NCBI GenBank assembly: GCA_947385775.1 | Contig: CANDMI010000033.1 | Span: 1 to 38,241, forward strand | DNA from: an uncultured Eubacterium sp. | GTDB taxonomy: Bacteria; Bacillota; Clostridia; Lachnospirales; Lachnospiraceae | Reading direction: 5' to 3' | Length of the DNA: 38,241 bases | Shown: positions 30,798 to 38,241 of the stretch, piece by piece | Numbering within the stretch: position 1 is the first letter of the stretch | Layout of the letters: each line of letters begins with the position of its first letter | The notes under the pieces: model-generated | The model's database searches: none | What the model was told of the DNA's origin: nothing | Seen by the model: only the letters and a program-made list of their open reading frames with translations | Program-made: the position numbers and the translations under genes

Positions 30798-31673
30798 ATG
30801 AGCCTTATATGCAAAGGTATTACGAAAACTTATAATCAGACAGATGTTTTAAAGGATATTGACCTGACACTGGAGCAGGGGAAAATTTACGGGCTGATCG
30901 GCAGAAACGGGGCGGGAAAGACGACGCTGTTATCGGTTTTAACGGCGCAAAATCCGGCTACAAAAGGGACGGTAAGCCTGGATGGAAAGCCGGTATGGGA
31001 AAACCAGGACGTGATCGACCGGATCTGTTTTTCCAGGGAGCTGAATGCAATGACGGCGTTTGGACAAAACCCTTTGAAAATCAAAGAATATTTAAAGATC
31101 GCCTCGGTTTTTTATCCGGGATGGGATAAACGGATGGAAAAAGAGCTTGTGGAGCTTTTTTCTTTGGGTATAAAAAAGAGGATCTCAAAGGTTTCCAAAG
31201 GGATGATGAGCATGGTCACGATTTTGGTGGCGCTTTCGAGCAAGGCGGATTATACCTTTTTGGATGAGCCGGTGGCGGGGCTGGACGTGGTGATGCGGGA
31301 GCGGTTTTACAAGCTTTTAATTGAAGAGTATACAAAAACAGGCCGCACCTTTGTCATTTCTACCCATATCATCGAAGAAGCGGCGGATTTATTTGAAGAG
31401 GTCATTATCATGAAAGAAGGGCGGATTTTATGTAAGGAAAATACCCAGGGGCTTTTGGAACGCAGTATGCATGTGAGCGGGAAAGAAGCGGATGTGGACG
31501 CTGCCTGCGCGGGGATTAAAGTTTTTCAAGAAGAGCATATGGGGCGTTCCAAAGGCGTGACGGTTATATTGCAGGAGGGGCAAAATCTGGCGCGGGGCTT
31601 TGATGTGACGGTGCAGCCGGTCAGCCTGCAAAAGCTGTTTGTCGCGCTTTGCGGAGAGGAGGGGCAGATATGA
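30798..31673 (+). CDS. ABC transporter ATP-binding protein (YtrB-like)
   Basis: This 291-residue ATPase has Walker A GRNGAGKTTL, a degenerate signature (SKVSKGMMSM) in place of LSGGQ, Walker B YTFLDEPVAGLD and the switch His in STHIIEEA. The weak signature and the GntR partner fit YtrB-like transporters, which respond to cell-wall antibiotics or other envelope stress. ATG 30798 has GGAGG upstream; an earlier start at 30750 has none. Its stop overlaps the first permease start by 4 bp. Confidence 0.85.
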   Translation: MSLICKGITKTYNQTDVLKDIDLTLEQGKIYGLIGRNGAGKTTLLSVLTAQNPATKGTVSLDGKPVWENQDVIDRICFSRELNAMTAFGQNPLKIKEYLKIASVFYPGWDKRMEKELVELFSLGIKKRISKVSKGMMSMVTILVALSSKADYTFLDEPVAGLDVVMRERFYKLLIEEYTKTGRTFVISTHIIEEAADLFEEVIIMKEGRILCKENTQGLLERSMHVSGKEADVDAACAGIKVFQEEHMGRSKGVTVILQEGQNLARGFDVTVQPVSLQKLFVALCGEEGQI

Positions 31674-32350
31674 GAAAGAGTGGCTTGGGGCGCGCGTTAT
31701 ATTATTTTTGCGGCCAGGCGCAGGTTTATGTGGCAGGCATATTGACCGGCAGCTTTGCGATGGCTGTTTATTACTGGTTTGTGGGAGCCTATGATCCGGA
31801 CGAAAGCCTGCTCGACGCAATGTATCTTACGCCCGCGATGCTTGTAAGCATTACGATATTTGTTTTATTTATGGTTAATATGAGTTCCGTACAAAAGTGG
31901 TATGCAATGGCGGTTTCGTTTGGGTGCCTTCGGAAAAACGCGTTTCTTGGGGTATTTGCAATGAATATGCAGATTGCCGTAGAAAGCCTGATCCTGTTTG
32001 GAGCGCTGGTGTATTTTTTTAAATGGGACGGGGGGACGGTATTGCTCTTATCAATAGCTGTTTTGTATCTGGCGGCGGAAGGATGCGCGCAGTTAATAGG
32101 GGTTGCCTGCTGGAAATGGGGGAAGATTGCCTATCTGGCGGCGATCGTTGTCGTCACCGGCTTTATATTTGGCGTTGCCGTCACAAACGCGGTGGTTGCA
32201 AACAACCTGATGAACGCATGGTGGCAGGCGACCATAAGGACGGCAAAGCCGCTTTGGATGGCTGGGGCTTTGGTATGCGCGGGGCTTTTTTGCGCAGCGG
32301 GAAATATGGTTAGCTGCTATTTTATCCGAAAGCTGGAAGTGAAGATTTAG
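31670..32350 (+). CDS. Membrane permease of the YtrA-type ABC operon (first)
   Basis: This 226-residue protein is dominated by about six hydrophobic segments, starting with a short basic segment and AGILTGSFAMAVYYWFV. It has no soluble domain. ATG 31670 overlaps the ATPase stop as ATGA and has AGGAGG upstream. It is the likely membrane partner of the ATPase. I know no named family beyond ABC-2-like permeases. Confidence 0.75.
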   Translation: MRKSGLGRALYYFCGQAQVYVAGILTGSFAMAVYYWFVGAYDPDESLLDAMYLTPAMLVSITIFVLFMVNMSSVQKWYAMAVSFGCLRKNAFLGVFAMNMQIAVESLILFGALVYFFKWDGGTVLLLSIAVLYLAAEGCAQLIGVACWKWGKIAYLAAIVVVTGFIFGVAVTNAVVANNLMNAWWQATIRTAKPLWMAGALVCAGLFCAAGNMVSCYFIRKLEVKI

Positions 32351-32370
32351 AAATGGGCGAGGTGGACAGC

Positions 32371-33096
32371 ATGAAGGAATGGAAGAGGGAACTAAAAAAG
32401 CAACTGGTAATGAGATGGGATGAGATATTAACGTTGTTTGTGCTGCAAATGATCGTTTTCCTGTTCGGCCAGCTTGTGGCAGCCGCGGCCGTATATATTT
32501 TCAAAGGATCGTTGATAGAAATCGGCACGCTGCTGTCGCTTACAGGCGCGGCGATTGTGTTATTTTGTTGTGGAATCGGGGCAACCGGAACTTACTTTAA
32601 TGTCGGGATCAGCATGTGCGCAGTGAGAAAACGGCTTGTGCCGGCGATGTATCTTGTTACGTTTGCGGAAGCGTTTTTGGCTGCCTGTACGGGGTATTTC
32701 TTTTACAGACTGGAGCTATGGATATTTGACACATTTTATCCAGGGGTGAAATGTGAAATGGACTTTGGGTTCTTGTTCCAGTGGAAGTATATTTTGGCGG
32801 CAAGCCTTGCGCTGACAGCGGGTTATAGCTTGATTGGGGCATTGTTTGTAAGGTTTGGGAAAGTGGCGTCCTGGATCTTTTGGATGGCCTGGGTAGTCGG
32901 GTGTGCCGGGCTGCCAAGGAGCGGGCAGATTTTGGAAAGGCATCGGGATACGGCTGTGGCGCAGGCTCTTTTTGCAGTAGGCGGCGCGTTTGGAAAAATT
33001 ACGGAAAGCGCCCTGCTTTGGGGGATTGCGGGGGCTTCGGCGTTAATGCTGATCGTGTCTTATCTGATGCTGCGCAGGCAGCAGGTGCAGTTATAA
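32371..33096 (+). CDS. Membrane permease of the YtrA-type ABC operon (second)
   Basis: This 241-residue membrane protein has a basic start (MKEWKRELKKQLVMRW) and about six membrane segments, weakly similar in layout to the preceding permease. GAGGTGG precedes ATG 32371, which I prefer over the ATG six codons upstream. It follows the first permease by 20 bp. The two proteins would form a heterodimeric channel with the ATPase. Confidence 0.75.
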   Translation: MKEWKRELKKQLVMRWDEILTLFVLQMIVFLFGQLVAAAAVYIFKGSLIEIGTLLSLTGAAIVLFCCGIGATGTYFNVGISMCAVRKRLVPAMYLVTFAEAFLAACTGYFFYRLELWIFDTFYPGVKCEMDFGFLFQWKYILAASLALTAGYSLIGALFVRFGKVASWIFWMAWVVGCAGLPRSGQILERHRDTAVAQALFAVGGAFGKITESALLWGIAGASALMLIVSYLMLRRQQVQL

Positions 33097-33172
33097 AATG
33101 TAAATACAACGACATTCGGACGACAGAAAGTTTTCTATGGGCAAAAGCCGGATGCTTGCAATTTTTAGAAAG

Positions 33173-33202
33173 AAAGACAGTCATAGCAGACTGTCTTTTT
33201 TT
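33173..33202 (+). terminator. Terminator of the YtrA-type ABC operon
   Basis: AAAGACAGTC (33173-33182) pairs with GACTGTCTTT (33189-33198) around a 6-nt loop, with T residues running to 33202. Confidence 0.85.
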
Positions 33203-33224
33203 CGTGCAGAAAAAGGATTAAATA

Positions 33225-33585
33225 TATGGCAGATATAAAAACAGAAAAGTAGAAAGTAAAGGAGATCACTGACAAGCTGGAGGAAGGCTACTGCTTCCGA
33301 TACAGGCATGGAACTGATTTTCTGCAAAAATTCAACTATATACTACCCGCGGCATAATCACGTTTCCGTACCGACAATTGGTATCATATTGGATGGCTTC
33401 GTAGTTCTTACATGCGGCAGCTTTCCTTCCTAGTTGAATTTTTCAAACAGATTTTTGAAATCCATTTTCAACACTTTCTTTCAAATTTTTTTGCGATTCC
33501 TTTGCCTGCTTACATCATACCAACAGGCTTTGGATCTGAATAGTAAAAAATTGCGGAATATGGAACGCAGCGATCTGCTGTGATT
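33225..33585. pseudogene. Decayed DNA with a possible conjugative-element remnant and a 13-bp inverted repeat
   Basis: No intact gene is visible. A plus-strand frame from 33225 begins with ATG, meets a TAG after eight codons, then reads KVKEITDKLEEG, weakly like the N-terminus of ArdC/LtrC-type proteins of conjugative elements. AAAAATTCAACTA (33326-33338) is an exact inverted copy of 33431-33443. Between them, the minus strand carries a short coding-like stretch (KNYEAIQYDTNCRYGNVIMP) I cannot place. The area looks like eroded insertion debris. Confidence 0.35.
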
Positions 33586-34299
33586 TTAAAATAGCACATT
33601 TTTTATGGCGACAATGACAGAAAACTTCTGGCAGGAATAGACGCAGTTTGCAATTTTAAACTTACAGTCTGTTAACATATTTAGTTCCTGCTTCACAGTG
33701 CATTCCCTGTCTAATTTTCTGCGTTCTTTCCATAGCGCGATGTCCTGATCCGTTAATCCGCTGTTTGCCAACTGGCTTTCCCAAAAAGAATTAAACCAAC
33801 GATCCATTTCCGTCTGCCCGGCGCAAAATTGGTCATAGTTTACGAATAAGCCGCCATTCGGCAGGCGGTCATAGATTCTTTCAAACAGTTTCTTTTTATC
33901 CTTATCCTCTAAATGATGAATGGATAAGGCGGAGATAACCGTATCAAAAAGAATATCGGGAAGCTTGTGCGTATAATTTTCGGTTTGATATGCTATGTTT
34001 TCAATGCCGTCAAATCTTTTTCGGGCAACATGCAGCATTTCATCGGCAATGTCCACAAGCGTATAGTTCGAATCAGGGCATCGCTGATGCCAGAAATAGG
34101 TTAATAAGCCTGTTCCAGCGCCTAAGTCAACAACCTGTTTTGGCTTCGCTATATTAGAAATGATAAAATTAGTTGTATTTTTATAAAAGTCGTCAAAGCA
34201 GGGAATAAACTTTCTCCGGTTGCGGTCATATTCCTCTGCGATCAGATTAAATTGTGTTTCTATGTTCATTTTTGACCCGTCAGATTCCTGTTTGATCAT
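33586..34299 (-). CDS. Class I SAM-dependent methyltransferase
   Basis: This 237-residue protein has the SAM-binding motif VVDLGAGTGLLT, the acidic ribose-binding position in YTLVDIADEML, and SALSIHHLEDKDK, as in UbiE-like small-molecule methyltransferases. ATG 34299 has AAAGGAG 5 nt upstream. An earlier start would run into the ilvD remnant. It follows the remnant by 19 bp on the same strand. The substrate is unknown; no biosynthetic partner is adjacent. Confidence 0.8.
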   Translation of the reverse strand: MIKQESDGSKMNIETQFNLIAEEYDRNRRKFIPCFDDFYKNTTNFIISNIAKPKQVVDLGAGTGLLTYFWHQRCPDSNYTLVDIADEMLHVARKRFDGIENIAYQTENYTHKLPDILFDTVISALSIHHLEDKDKKKLFERIYDRLPNGGLFVNYDQFCAGQTEMDRWFNSFWESQLANSGLTDQDIALWKERRKLDRECTVKQELNMLTDCKFKIANCVYSCQKFSVIVAIKNVLF

Positions 34300-34318
34300 A
34301 TCGACTCCTTTTGGCAGG

Positions 34319-35199
34319 TCACTCCGATATCGCTCCTTTACAGCCGGATGTGACCAGTTTTGCATACCTTGCTAAATAGCCTTTTTTTACTTTGATTTCA
34401 AAAGGAAGCAAAGTTTTTCTCCTAATTTCCAGCCCATCATCTGAAACTAGGACGTTAATTGTATTTGCAGGTATATCTATCTCTATCATATCGCCATCCT
34501 GGATTAAAGCGATGTTTCCCTGGGCTGCGGCCTCCGGCGACACATGGCCGATCGCCGCTTCGCGTGTGGCTCCGGAAAATCTGCCGTCTGTTATAAGCGC
34601 GACGCGCTCTTCCAAACCGCTTCCCATAATAGCCGATGTGGGATTTAGCATTTCACGCATATCGGGCCGCCTTTTGGCCCCTCATATCGGATCACGACGC
34701 ATCCGTCCGCAGCTCTTTTGTTATAATGTCCTTTGGCTTTATCCTTTTTTTACCAATTCCACAATCTGCATTCCCGTTTCTTTCGCAAGACAAAGCCTTT
34801 TGGAGCCTTGCAGCCGCCATAAGCAACCCTGGAACACTTTTATCGCAATTCGGTATAAATACCAGCCGTCAAAAGGATGCGCCGTTGCCATCGCCACAGT
34901 GGAGTCAGCGATCAGCTCTCTTGTAGCCAGTGAAAACCTCATGCCTTCATGTCCCATTGCAATGCCGTCGCATACCGCAATGGCAGGAAAGACAAACGGC
35001 GTCCCGCCAGCCTGCGCAACCCCCTGTTTTACAGCTTCGGCAATCTTATCAATATTCATATGTCCTGGCACGATTTCATTATAAGAGCTTACAATGCCTA
35101 TGAAAGGTTTTTCCAATTCTTTTTTTGTTACGGCTAATGCATGGAGCGGCGCTCTTTGCGGAGCCGCCGGGATTCCTTTTTTATTTTATCGCTTCGCAT
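34319..35199 (-). pseudogene. ilvD: Degraded dihydroxy-acid dehydratase (IlvD/Edd family) pseudogene
   Basis: Recognisable pieces appear in order but in different frames: the start MRSDKIKKG, then [77 protein letters not shown], and the C-terminal [23 protein letters not shown]. At least four one-base shifts are needed: in an A-run near 35180, near 34864, in an A-run near 34748 and near 34672. Two internal blocks are missing, so about 880 bp remain of an expected 1.6-1.7 kb. The promoter, ribosome binding site (AAGGAG) and start codon are intact. A FadR-type regulator lies just upstream, so this was a regulated dehydratase. Confidence 0.85.
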
Positions 35200-35244
35200 A
35201 TTTATGGTCTCCTTCTTTATGGCCGCCTTCGTTTCTTGTTTTTT

Positions 35245-35273
35245 ATTATAATATGTCCGACATCTTATGTCAA
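35245..35273 (-). promoter_or_regulatory. Perfect promoter with palindromic operator, for the ilvD remnant
   Basis: TTGACA and TATAAT, both perfect, have a 17-bp spacer on the minus strand. Inside the spacer lies ATGTCCGACAT (35253-35263), an exact palindrome fitting the GntR/FadR-type GT-n-AC pattern. It is probably bound by the FadR-type regulator encoded at 35480-36166. The site outlives its broken target gene. Confidence 0.7.
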
Positions 35274-35330
35274 GTATAATGTCTACTCAATATGCGCTTG
35301 TCTGATTATTTGGAATCAGCGCCGAAACGC

Positions 35331-35366
35331 AAAAAAAGCGCGGTCGAAATTGACCGTGCCTTTTTT
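35331..35366. terminator. Two-way terminator after the FadR-type gene
   Basis: GCGCGGTC (35338-35345) pairs with GACCGTGC (35352-35359), with one wobble. A T-run follows on the plus strand (35361-35366) and an A-run precedes it, giving a T-run on the minus strand too. Confidence 0.75.
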
Positions 35367-35367
35367 A

Positions 35368-35388
35368 TGCGCAGGCCCGCATATGGAA
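35368..35388 (+). repeat. 21-bp dispersed repeat, copy 2
   Basis: This matches the copy at 30193-30213 at 20 of 21 positions (G to C at one base). Both follow a T-run ending in TTTTTTATGCGCA, so the repeat may be a mobile or conserved terminator-linked unit. Confidence 0.5.
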
Positions 35389-35479
35389 GTTTGCCGCTGA
35401 CGCAGCACGCGGGCCGCGCGGCGAGTAGGGAAGATGGCTCTTTTCTGCTTGATTGCTCTGTATTTTAAAATCTGAAATT

Positions 35480-36166
35480 TTACTCTGTTTTTTCCAGCCC
35501 TAACCGCTCTATCGCATGAAGAATGTGTATCCGCATAGCGTTCCTTGCGCCCTCTGCGTTTCTGTTTTTCATAAAATTCATAAGTATCCTGTGATCCGTA
35601 ACCGTATCCTTTGATGCGGCTTTTTTCTGTTTTGACAAGGTTACGCCCTTATCGATCGCTTCCTGTATCACCGGCATCAGCTTGTTCATAAAATCATTAT
35701 GGGTTGCCTTTGCAATGGAACGGTGGAAAGCCTGTTCTTCCAAAGTCCTGTCTTTATCCTCCAATATGAGCCGCTCTATATTTTCGCCAATGGATAGGAT
35801 TCTTTGCAGCTCACTTTCTGTGGCGCGCAATGTTGCGTAATAGGCGGCCTCCGGCTCAAAAATCAGCCGCATCTCATATAGATCGTCAGCGTTCATTTTC
35901 GCTGAAGCAAGCGCGGATAACTCATCCAAAGTATGTTCTTCAAAACTTTCTTTCACAAAAGTCCCTTTGCCTCTTTGGATCTCGACAACACCGCCGGCAG
36001 CCAAAATTCTTATGGCCTCTCTTAACGTCGTCCGGCTAACGCCAAGCTCTTGCGATAACTCATTTTCATTCGGGAGTTTATCTCCCGCTTTGAATCTTTT
36101 TTCTATCGTGATCATGGATAATATAGAATCAGCCACATCGTCTGATAAACGTTTTTCTTTGGTCAT
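35480..36166 (-). CDS. FadR-subfamily GntR regulator
   Basis: This 228-residue protein has the N-terminal GntR winged helix ([25 protein letters not shown], about 30-55) and the FadR-type all-helical FCD effector domain (about 85-225). The FCD domain has metal-site residues in [27 protein letters not shown] and DHRILMNFM. Such regulators often sense sugar acids or their relatives. It lies just upstream of a broken ilvD-family gene whose promoter carries a GT-n-AC palindrome, the likely operator. AGGAG precedes ATG 36166. It is intact although its target is not. Confidence 0.9.
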   Translation of the reverse strand: MTKEKRLSDDVADSILSMITIEKRFKAGDKLPNENELSQELGVSRTTLREAIRILAAGGVVEIQRGKGTFVKESFEEHTLDELSALASAKMNADDLYEMRLIFEPEAAYYATLRATESELQRILSIGENIERLILEDKDRTLEEQAFHRSIAKATHNDFMNKLMPVIQEAIDKGVTLSKQKKAASKDTVTDHRILMNFMKNRNAEGARNAMRIHILHAIERLGLEKTE

Positions 36167-36201
36167 TTCATCAACTCCTGTCTGCGATTTTTCTAACCAT
36201 A

Positions 36202-36246
36202 ATTATATCTAAAATCTGTATGGAAATCAAACATTTGTATGGAAAT
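36202..36246 (-). promoter_or_regulatory. Promoter and direct repeats ahead of the FadR-type gene
   Basis: TTGATT (36230-36225), a 17-bp spacer and TATAAT (36207-36202) form a promoter on the minus strand. The 11-mer TGTATGGAAAT occurs at 36217-36227 and 36236-36246 (plus-strand reading), 19 bp apart, overlapping and just upstream of the -35 box. This may be a regulatory site. Confidence 0.5.
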
Positions 36247-36374
36247 GAAATGCTGTTGGACGTCTAACATCGATACGCCAGCTTACCGAGATTTCCCAAA
36301 GTCCATGTACTGCAAATTAACTTAAATATAAATACGCCAATAAAGGACATTATAAATGTAGGCTCAAAAACGGG

Positions 36375-36632
36375 GTGGAATATGAAAGTGATAGAAAACC
36401 GGGAGTAGAAATTGCAGAGCAAAAGGAAGCAGATTATGCGGTAATTACCATACGCAAACCATTTGAAAATGCTTTTGAGCGTATTCCTAACGCCTATAAA
36501 AAAATAATGCAGTATTTAGGAGCAAAAGGTTTTAAGGAAAAAGCAGAGGATAATATATTATCATATTACGAGTATGTATATGACAAGGAGAAAATTACAT
36601 ACATGGACGTGTTTGTTTATGTAAATGGGTAA
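36375..36632 (+). pseudogene. Fragment of a GyrI-like/AraC-effector-type domain protein
   Basis: This 85-residue frame reads IAEQKEADYAVITIRKPFEN, then a helix (YKKIMQYLGAKGFK) and ends with ITYMDVFVYVNG, matching the last part of the GyrI-like effector-binding domain found at the C-terminus of AraC/MerR regulators. The frame stays open upstream of the GTG, and no clear ribosome binding site is seen. The DNA-binding half is missing. It is therefore probably a truncated relic rather than a working gene, though a stand-alone SOUL/GyrI-like domain is possible. Confidence 0.55.
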
Positions 36633-36695
36633 CAAGCGGAAACTTGCACACAGATTTTTCATAGTGTAACCAAAACTGGAATAAAGGAGAAATTT

Positions 36696-37055
36696 ATGGA
36701 ACTGATTAAACAACCATCTTTTGCAACTTGTGGGCAGGCGTGTATCGCAATGATTACAGGCAAAGACATAAATGATGTGATAAGGGATATGAAAACAAGT
36801 GGTTCAACCAGTATTGGGCAACTTATAGAAATACTTGATAAATATGAAATCCGTCATGCTGAACGGAACATTCGAATATCAAAGAAAAATTCTAAGCCTT
36901 ATAAGTATTCTATTTTGACCGTTCATGCAAATGGCGGTTATACTCACTGGGTATTATTTTATAATGACAAATACTATGATCCTGAATTTGGTTTAGTTGA
37001 GGGCGAATATACGTATGGAAAAATCACATCATTTCTTGAAATTTATGAGGAATGA
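36696..37055 (+). CDS. Small C39-like cysteine peptidase domain protein
   Basis: This 119-residue protein looks like a C39 peptidase domain: QPSFATCGQACIAMITG near the N-terminus with the candidate nucleophile cysteine, then GGYTHWVLFYNDKYYDPEFG with the His and Asp of the triad. C39 domains cleave leader peptides of bacteriocins or act alone as housekeeping peptidases. There is no membrane helix or ATPase part. AAAGGAG precedes the ATG. The AT-rich codon use fits its place in the mobile right end. The substrate is unknown. Confidence 0.65.
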   Translation: MELIKQPSFATCGQACIAMITGKDINDVIRDMKTSGSTSIGQLIEILDKYEIRHAERNIRISKKNSKPYKYSILTVHANGGYTHWVLFYNDKYYDPEFGLVEGEYTYGKITSFLEIYEE

Positions 37056-37171
37056 TACTAATATTGAATTGATATCTATTAGTTTAGGAAAAAATCAGAA
37101 GATAATTTCATGTAAAAATGCACAACATTACAAATAAAAAAGAATAATAAAACTGAATATTGTTTAGCTTT

Positions 37172-37215
37172 AGGTAGCGATTATCTTAACGGACAATCAG
37201 CTGCCTTTTTTATTT
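37172..37215 (+). terminator. Terminator after the C39-like gene
   Basis: GGTAGC (37173-37178) pairs with GCTGCC (37200-37205), with one wobble. GATT/AATC extends it inside, and a T-rich run follows. Confidence 0.55.
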
Positions 37216-37258
37216 TCAGAAACTATCAACACAGCACAGAAAGAATGAGGTATCAAAA

Positions 37259-37477
37259 ATGATTGAGAGTAAACAGGAAATCAGCAAGGACTTAGAAAAA
37301 GCATTACAGGTATTGCAACAGGCGAAACAGCGTGTAGCCAACGAAAAGAAAAAGCAGAACGAGAAGAAACGGAAAGCCAAGAATCCACTCCCCCACAATC
37401 CACTCTCCCCAATGCGGAAAACGAAAGCGAGGGCGGTACGGAATGACAAAGGCGAGGACACTGGAAAGCCGAGGTAA
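37259..37477 (+). CDS. Small lysine-rich coiled-coil protein, DUF3847-like
   Basis: This 72-residue protein is strongly basic with a helical heptad-like stretch (ISKDLEKALQVLQQAKQRVA, about 8-27) and a Lys/Arg-rich tail. It resembles small DUF3847-type proteins encoded just ahead of MobA/MobL relaxases on mobilizable elements. The ATG has a weak site (GAATGAGG) upstream. It lies 200 bp before the relaxase and may be an accessory relaxosome or regulatory protein; this is inferred from position. Confidence 0.55.
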   Translation: MIESKQEISKDLEKALQVLQQAKQRVANEKKKQNEKKRKAKNPLPHNPLSPMRKTKARAVRNDKGEDTGKPR

Positions 37478-37483
37478 CGTATC

Positions 37484-37540
37484 CACCCTGTTTACAGGGT
37501 GCGCACAAATATATCACCAGAGGTGGTATATGCGCCCTTC
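37484..37540 (+). other. Candidate origin of transfer (oriT) with nested inverted repeats
   Basis: CACCCTG/CAGGGTG (37484-37501) is a perfect 7-bp repeat. GCGCA (37501-37505) and TGCGC (37531-37535) enclose a further ATATCACC/GGTGGTATAT repeat. These lie about 140-190 bp before the relaxase gene, the usual place of oriT in MobQ/MobA-type elements. The nick site cannot be read from the sequence. Confidence 0.4.
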
Positions 37541-37677
37541 GGGGAGCAAGTTTCACTTGCATGGACTCCTGCGGCAGACAAAATGGAAAACGACAATTCC
37601 CCTTCGCAGGCTGCGCTTGCTACCCTTTAGTGAACTTTGCGCCCCACTACCCTGTCGGCAGAATGTAGGTGTTGCGT

Positions 37678-38166
37678 ATGGGTAATGTCACGAAACAGGC
37701 AAGCACACGTTTTTCCATAGTCAAGCGGAGCAAGGGGCAGTCGGCAGTTGAGAAAGCGTCCTATATCAGCAGGAGTGTTCTTGTCAGCGAGTTTGACGGG
37801 CAGACCTACCGCCCGAAATACCATGAGGATTTAGTGCATAGTGAAATCACTCTCCCACCCAATGCGCCCAAAGAATATGCAGACCGAGCCACCTTATGGA
37901 ACGCTGTTGAACTGTCAGAGAAAGGGCAGAAATCACAGCTTGCGAGAATGTTAAAAGCGTCACTCCCCAACGAATGGAGTTACGAACTTGCGGAGGAAGT
38001 TGTGAGGGATTATGTGCAGAGGAATTTTGTGTTAAGCCATATGTATTTGCTGAACTTGTCCGGGAAGTGGGAAAATTTTATAACACATGTTTGCTTGTTG
38101 TGGAAAAGCTATCCGCTGGATATACTGTTGTTGACAAGCTATATGATTCCAACAACAGGTACATAA
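37678..38166 (+). pseudogene. MobA/MobL-family relaxase, truncated by a foreign junction
   Basis: The first about 115 residues (QASTRFSIVKRSKGQSAVEK, then ASYISR, YHEDLVHSEITLPPNAP) match the N-terminus of MobA/MobL relaxases, which nick oriT for mobilization. After VRDYVQRNFV the family sequence (normally SKGMCADFAIH and a histidine cluster) stops abruptly. The frame runs on with unrelated residues to a stop at 38166. I chose ATG 37678 because TAGGTG precedes it. Without the HUH metal site the product would be inactive. The break is at about 38022-38034. Confidence 0.7.
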
Positions 38167-38241
38167 ACCTGTATAAGTACAAGTCGTATGACGCAAAAGG
38201 CAAGATGAGGAAAAAGCCAGGATTTGAAACAAGCGGCAAAA
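38034..38241 (+). pseudogene. Phage terminase large-subunit-like fragment running off the window
   Basis: Beyond the relaxase break, a different frame reads AELVREVGKFYNTCLLVVEK, then YINLYKYKSYDAKGK and KPGFETSGK up to the window edge. This resembles the C-terminal nuclease domain of phage terminase large subunits, which cut concatemeric DNA during packaging. No start codon or ribosome binding site is visible, so it is a downstream part of a gene joined to the relaxase. The upstream part is absent. Confidence 0.5.

Noticed and set aside
1-38241. CRISPR array, tRNA or rRNA genes
   Set aside because: I saw no regularly spaced repeats and recognised no cloverleaf or rRNA sequence on either strand; a tRNA scan would be decisive.

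Overview
The window looks like chromosome from a gut-type clostridium of the Firmicutes, most likely Lachnospiraceae. This rests on the gene set (FMN-riboswitch rib operon, stand-alone AICAR transformylase, clostridial-type PurL, HPr-like protein, BlaI/M56 pair, ECF sigma factor with serpins), strong AGGAGG ribosome binding sites and sigma-A-type promoters. The middle, about 5.7-33.1 kb, is a GC-moderate backbone. The two ends, 1-5.3 kb and about 36.2-38.2 kb, are visibly more AT-rich and carry mobile-element genes. I assigned genus and families by reading the sequence, not by a database search.

Layout. 1-900: tail of a small membrane peptide facing a probable antisense antitoxin RNA, a small XRE regulator with a structured leader, and terminators. 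987-5309 (minus strand): a response regulator and histidine kinase, then a lantibiotic-immunity-type ABC transporter (ATPase and two permeases) and a PspC protein. Three 11-bp direct repeats upstream of the ABC operon are the likely response-regulator site. 5724-10357: promoter, FMN riboswitch, ribD, ribE, ribBA, ribH and a phosphopantetheinyl transferase. 10426-18581: AICAR transformylase, a nuclease-helicase fusion, an HPr-like protein and PurL. 18618-21556: a 42-residue protein, a heptose nucleotidyltransferase/phosphatase fusion and RarA. 21624-25366: a hidden 54-residue gene, an unknown 217-residue protein, and a BlaI repressor with an M56 sensor peptidase.

25531-29635 (minus strand) is the most interesting part. 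An ECF sigma factor overlaps by 4 bp a membrane-anchored serpin whose short cytoplasmic N-terminus looks like an anti-sigma peptide. A second, secreted serpin lies just downstream. A 29-bp element, 28/29 identical, lies 43-52 bp upstream of the start codons of both the sigma factor and the secreted serpin, which suggests that the sigma factor drives both units. I infer a protease-sensing switch in which the serpin is both the inhibitor and the sensor of its own regulon.

29910-33096 holds a 57-residue membrane protein and a YtrA-type GntR/ABC operon with a probable self-operator. 33.2-36.2 kb is decaying DNA: a relic that may come from a conjugative element, a methyltransferase, an ilvD pseudogene that keeps a perfect promoter and operator, and its FadR-type regulator. 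36.4-38.2 kb has an AraC-effector-domain fragment, a C39-like protein, a DUF3847-like protein, a possible oriT, and a MobA/MobL relaxase that is cut off and runs into a phage terminase-like frame at about 38.03 kb.
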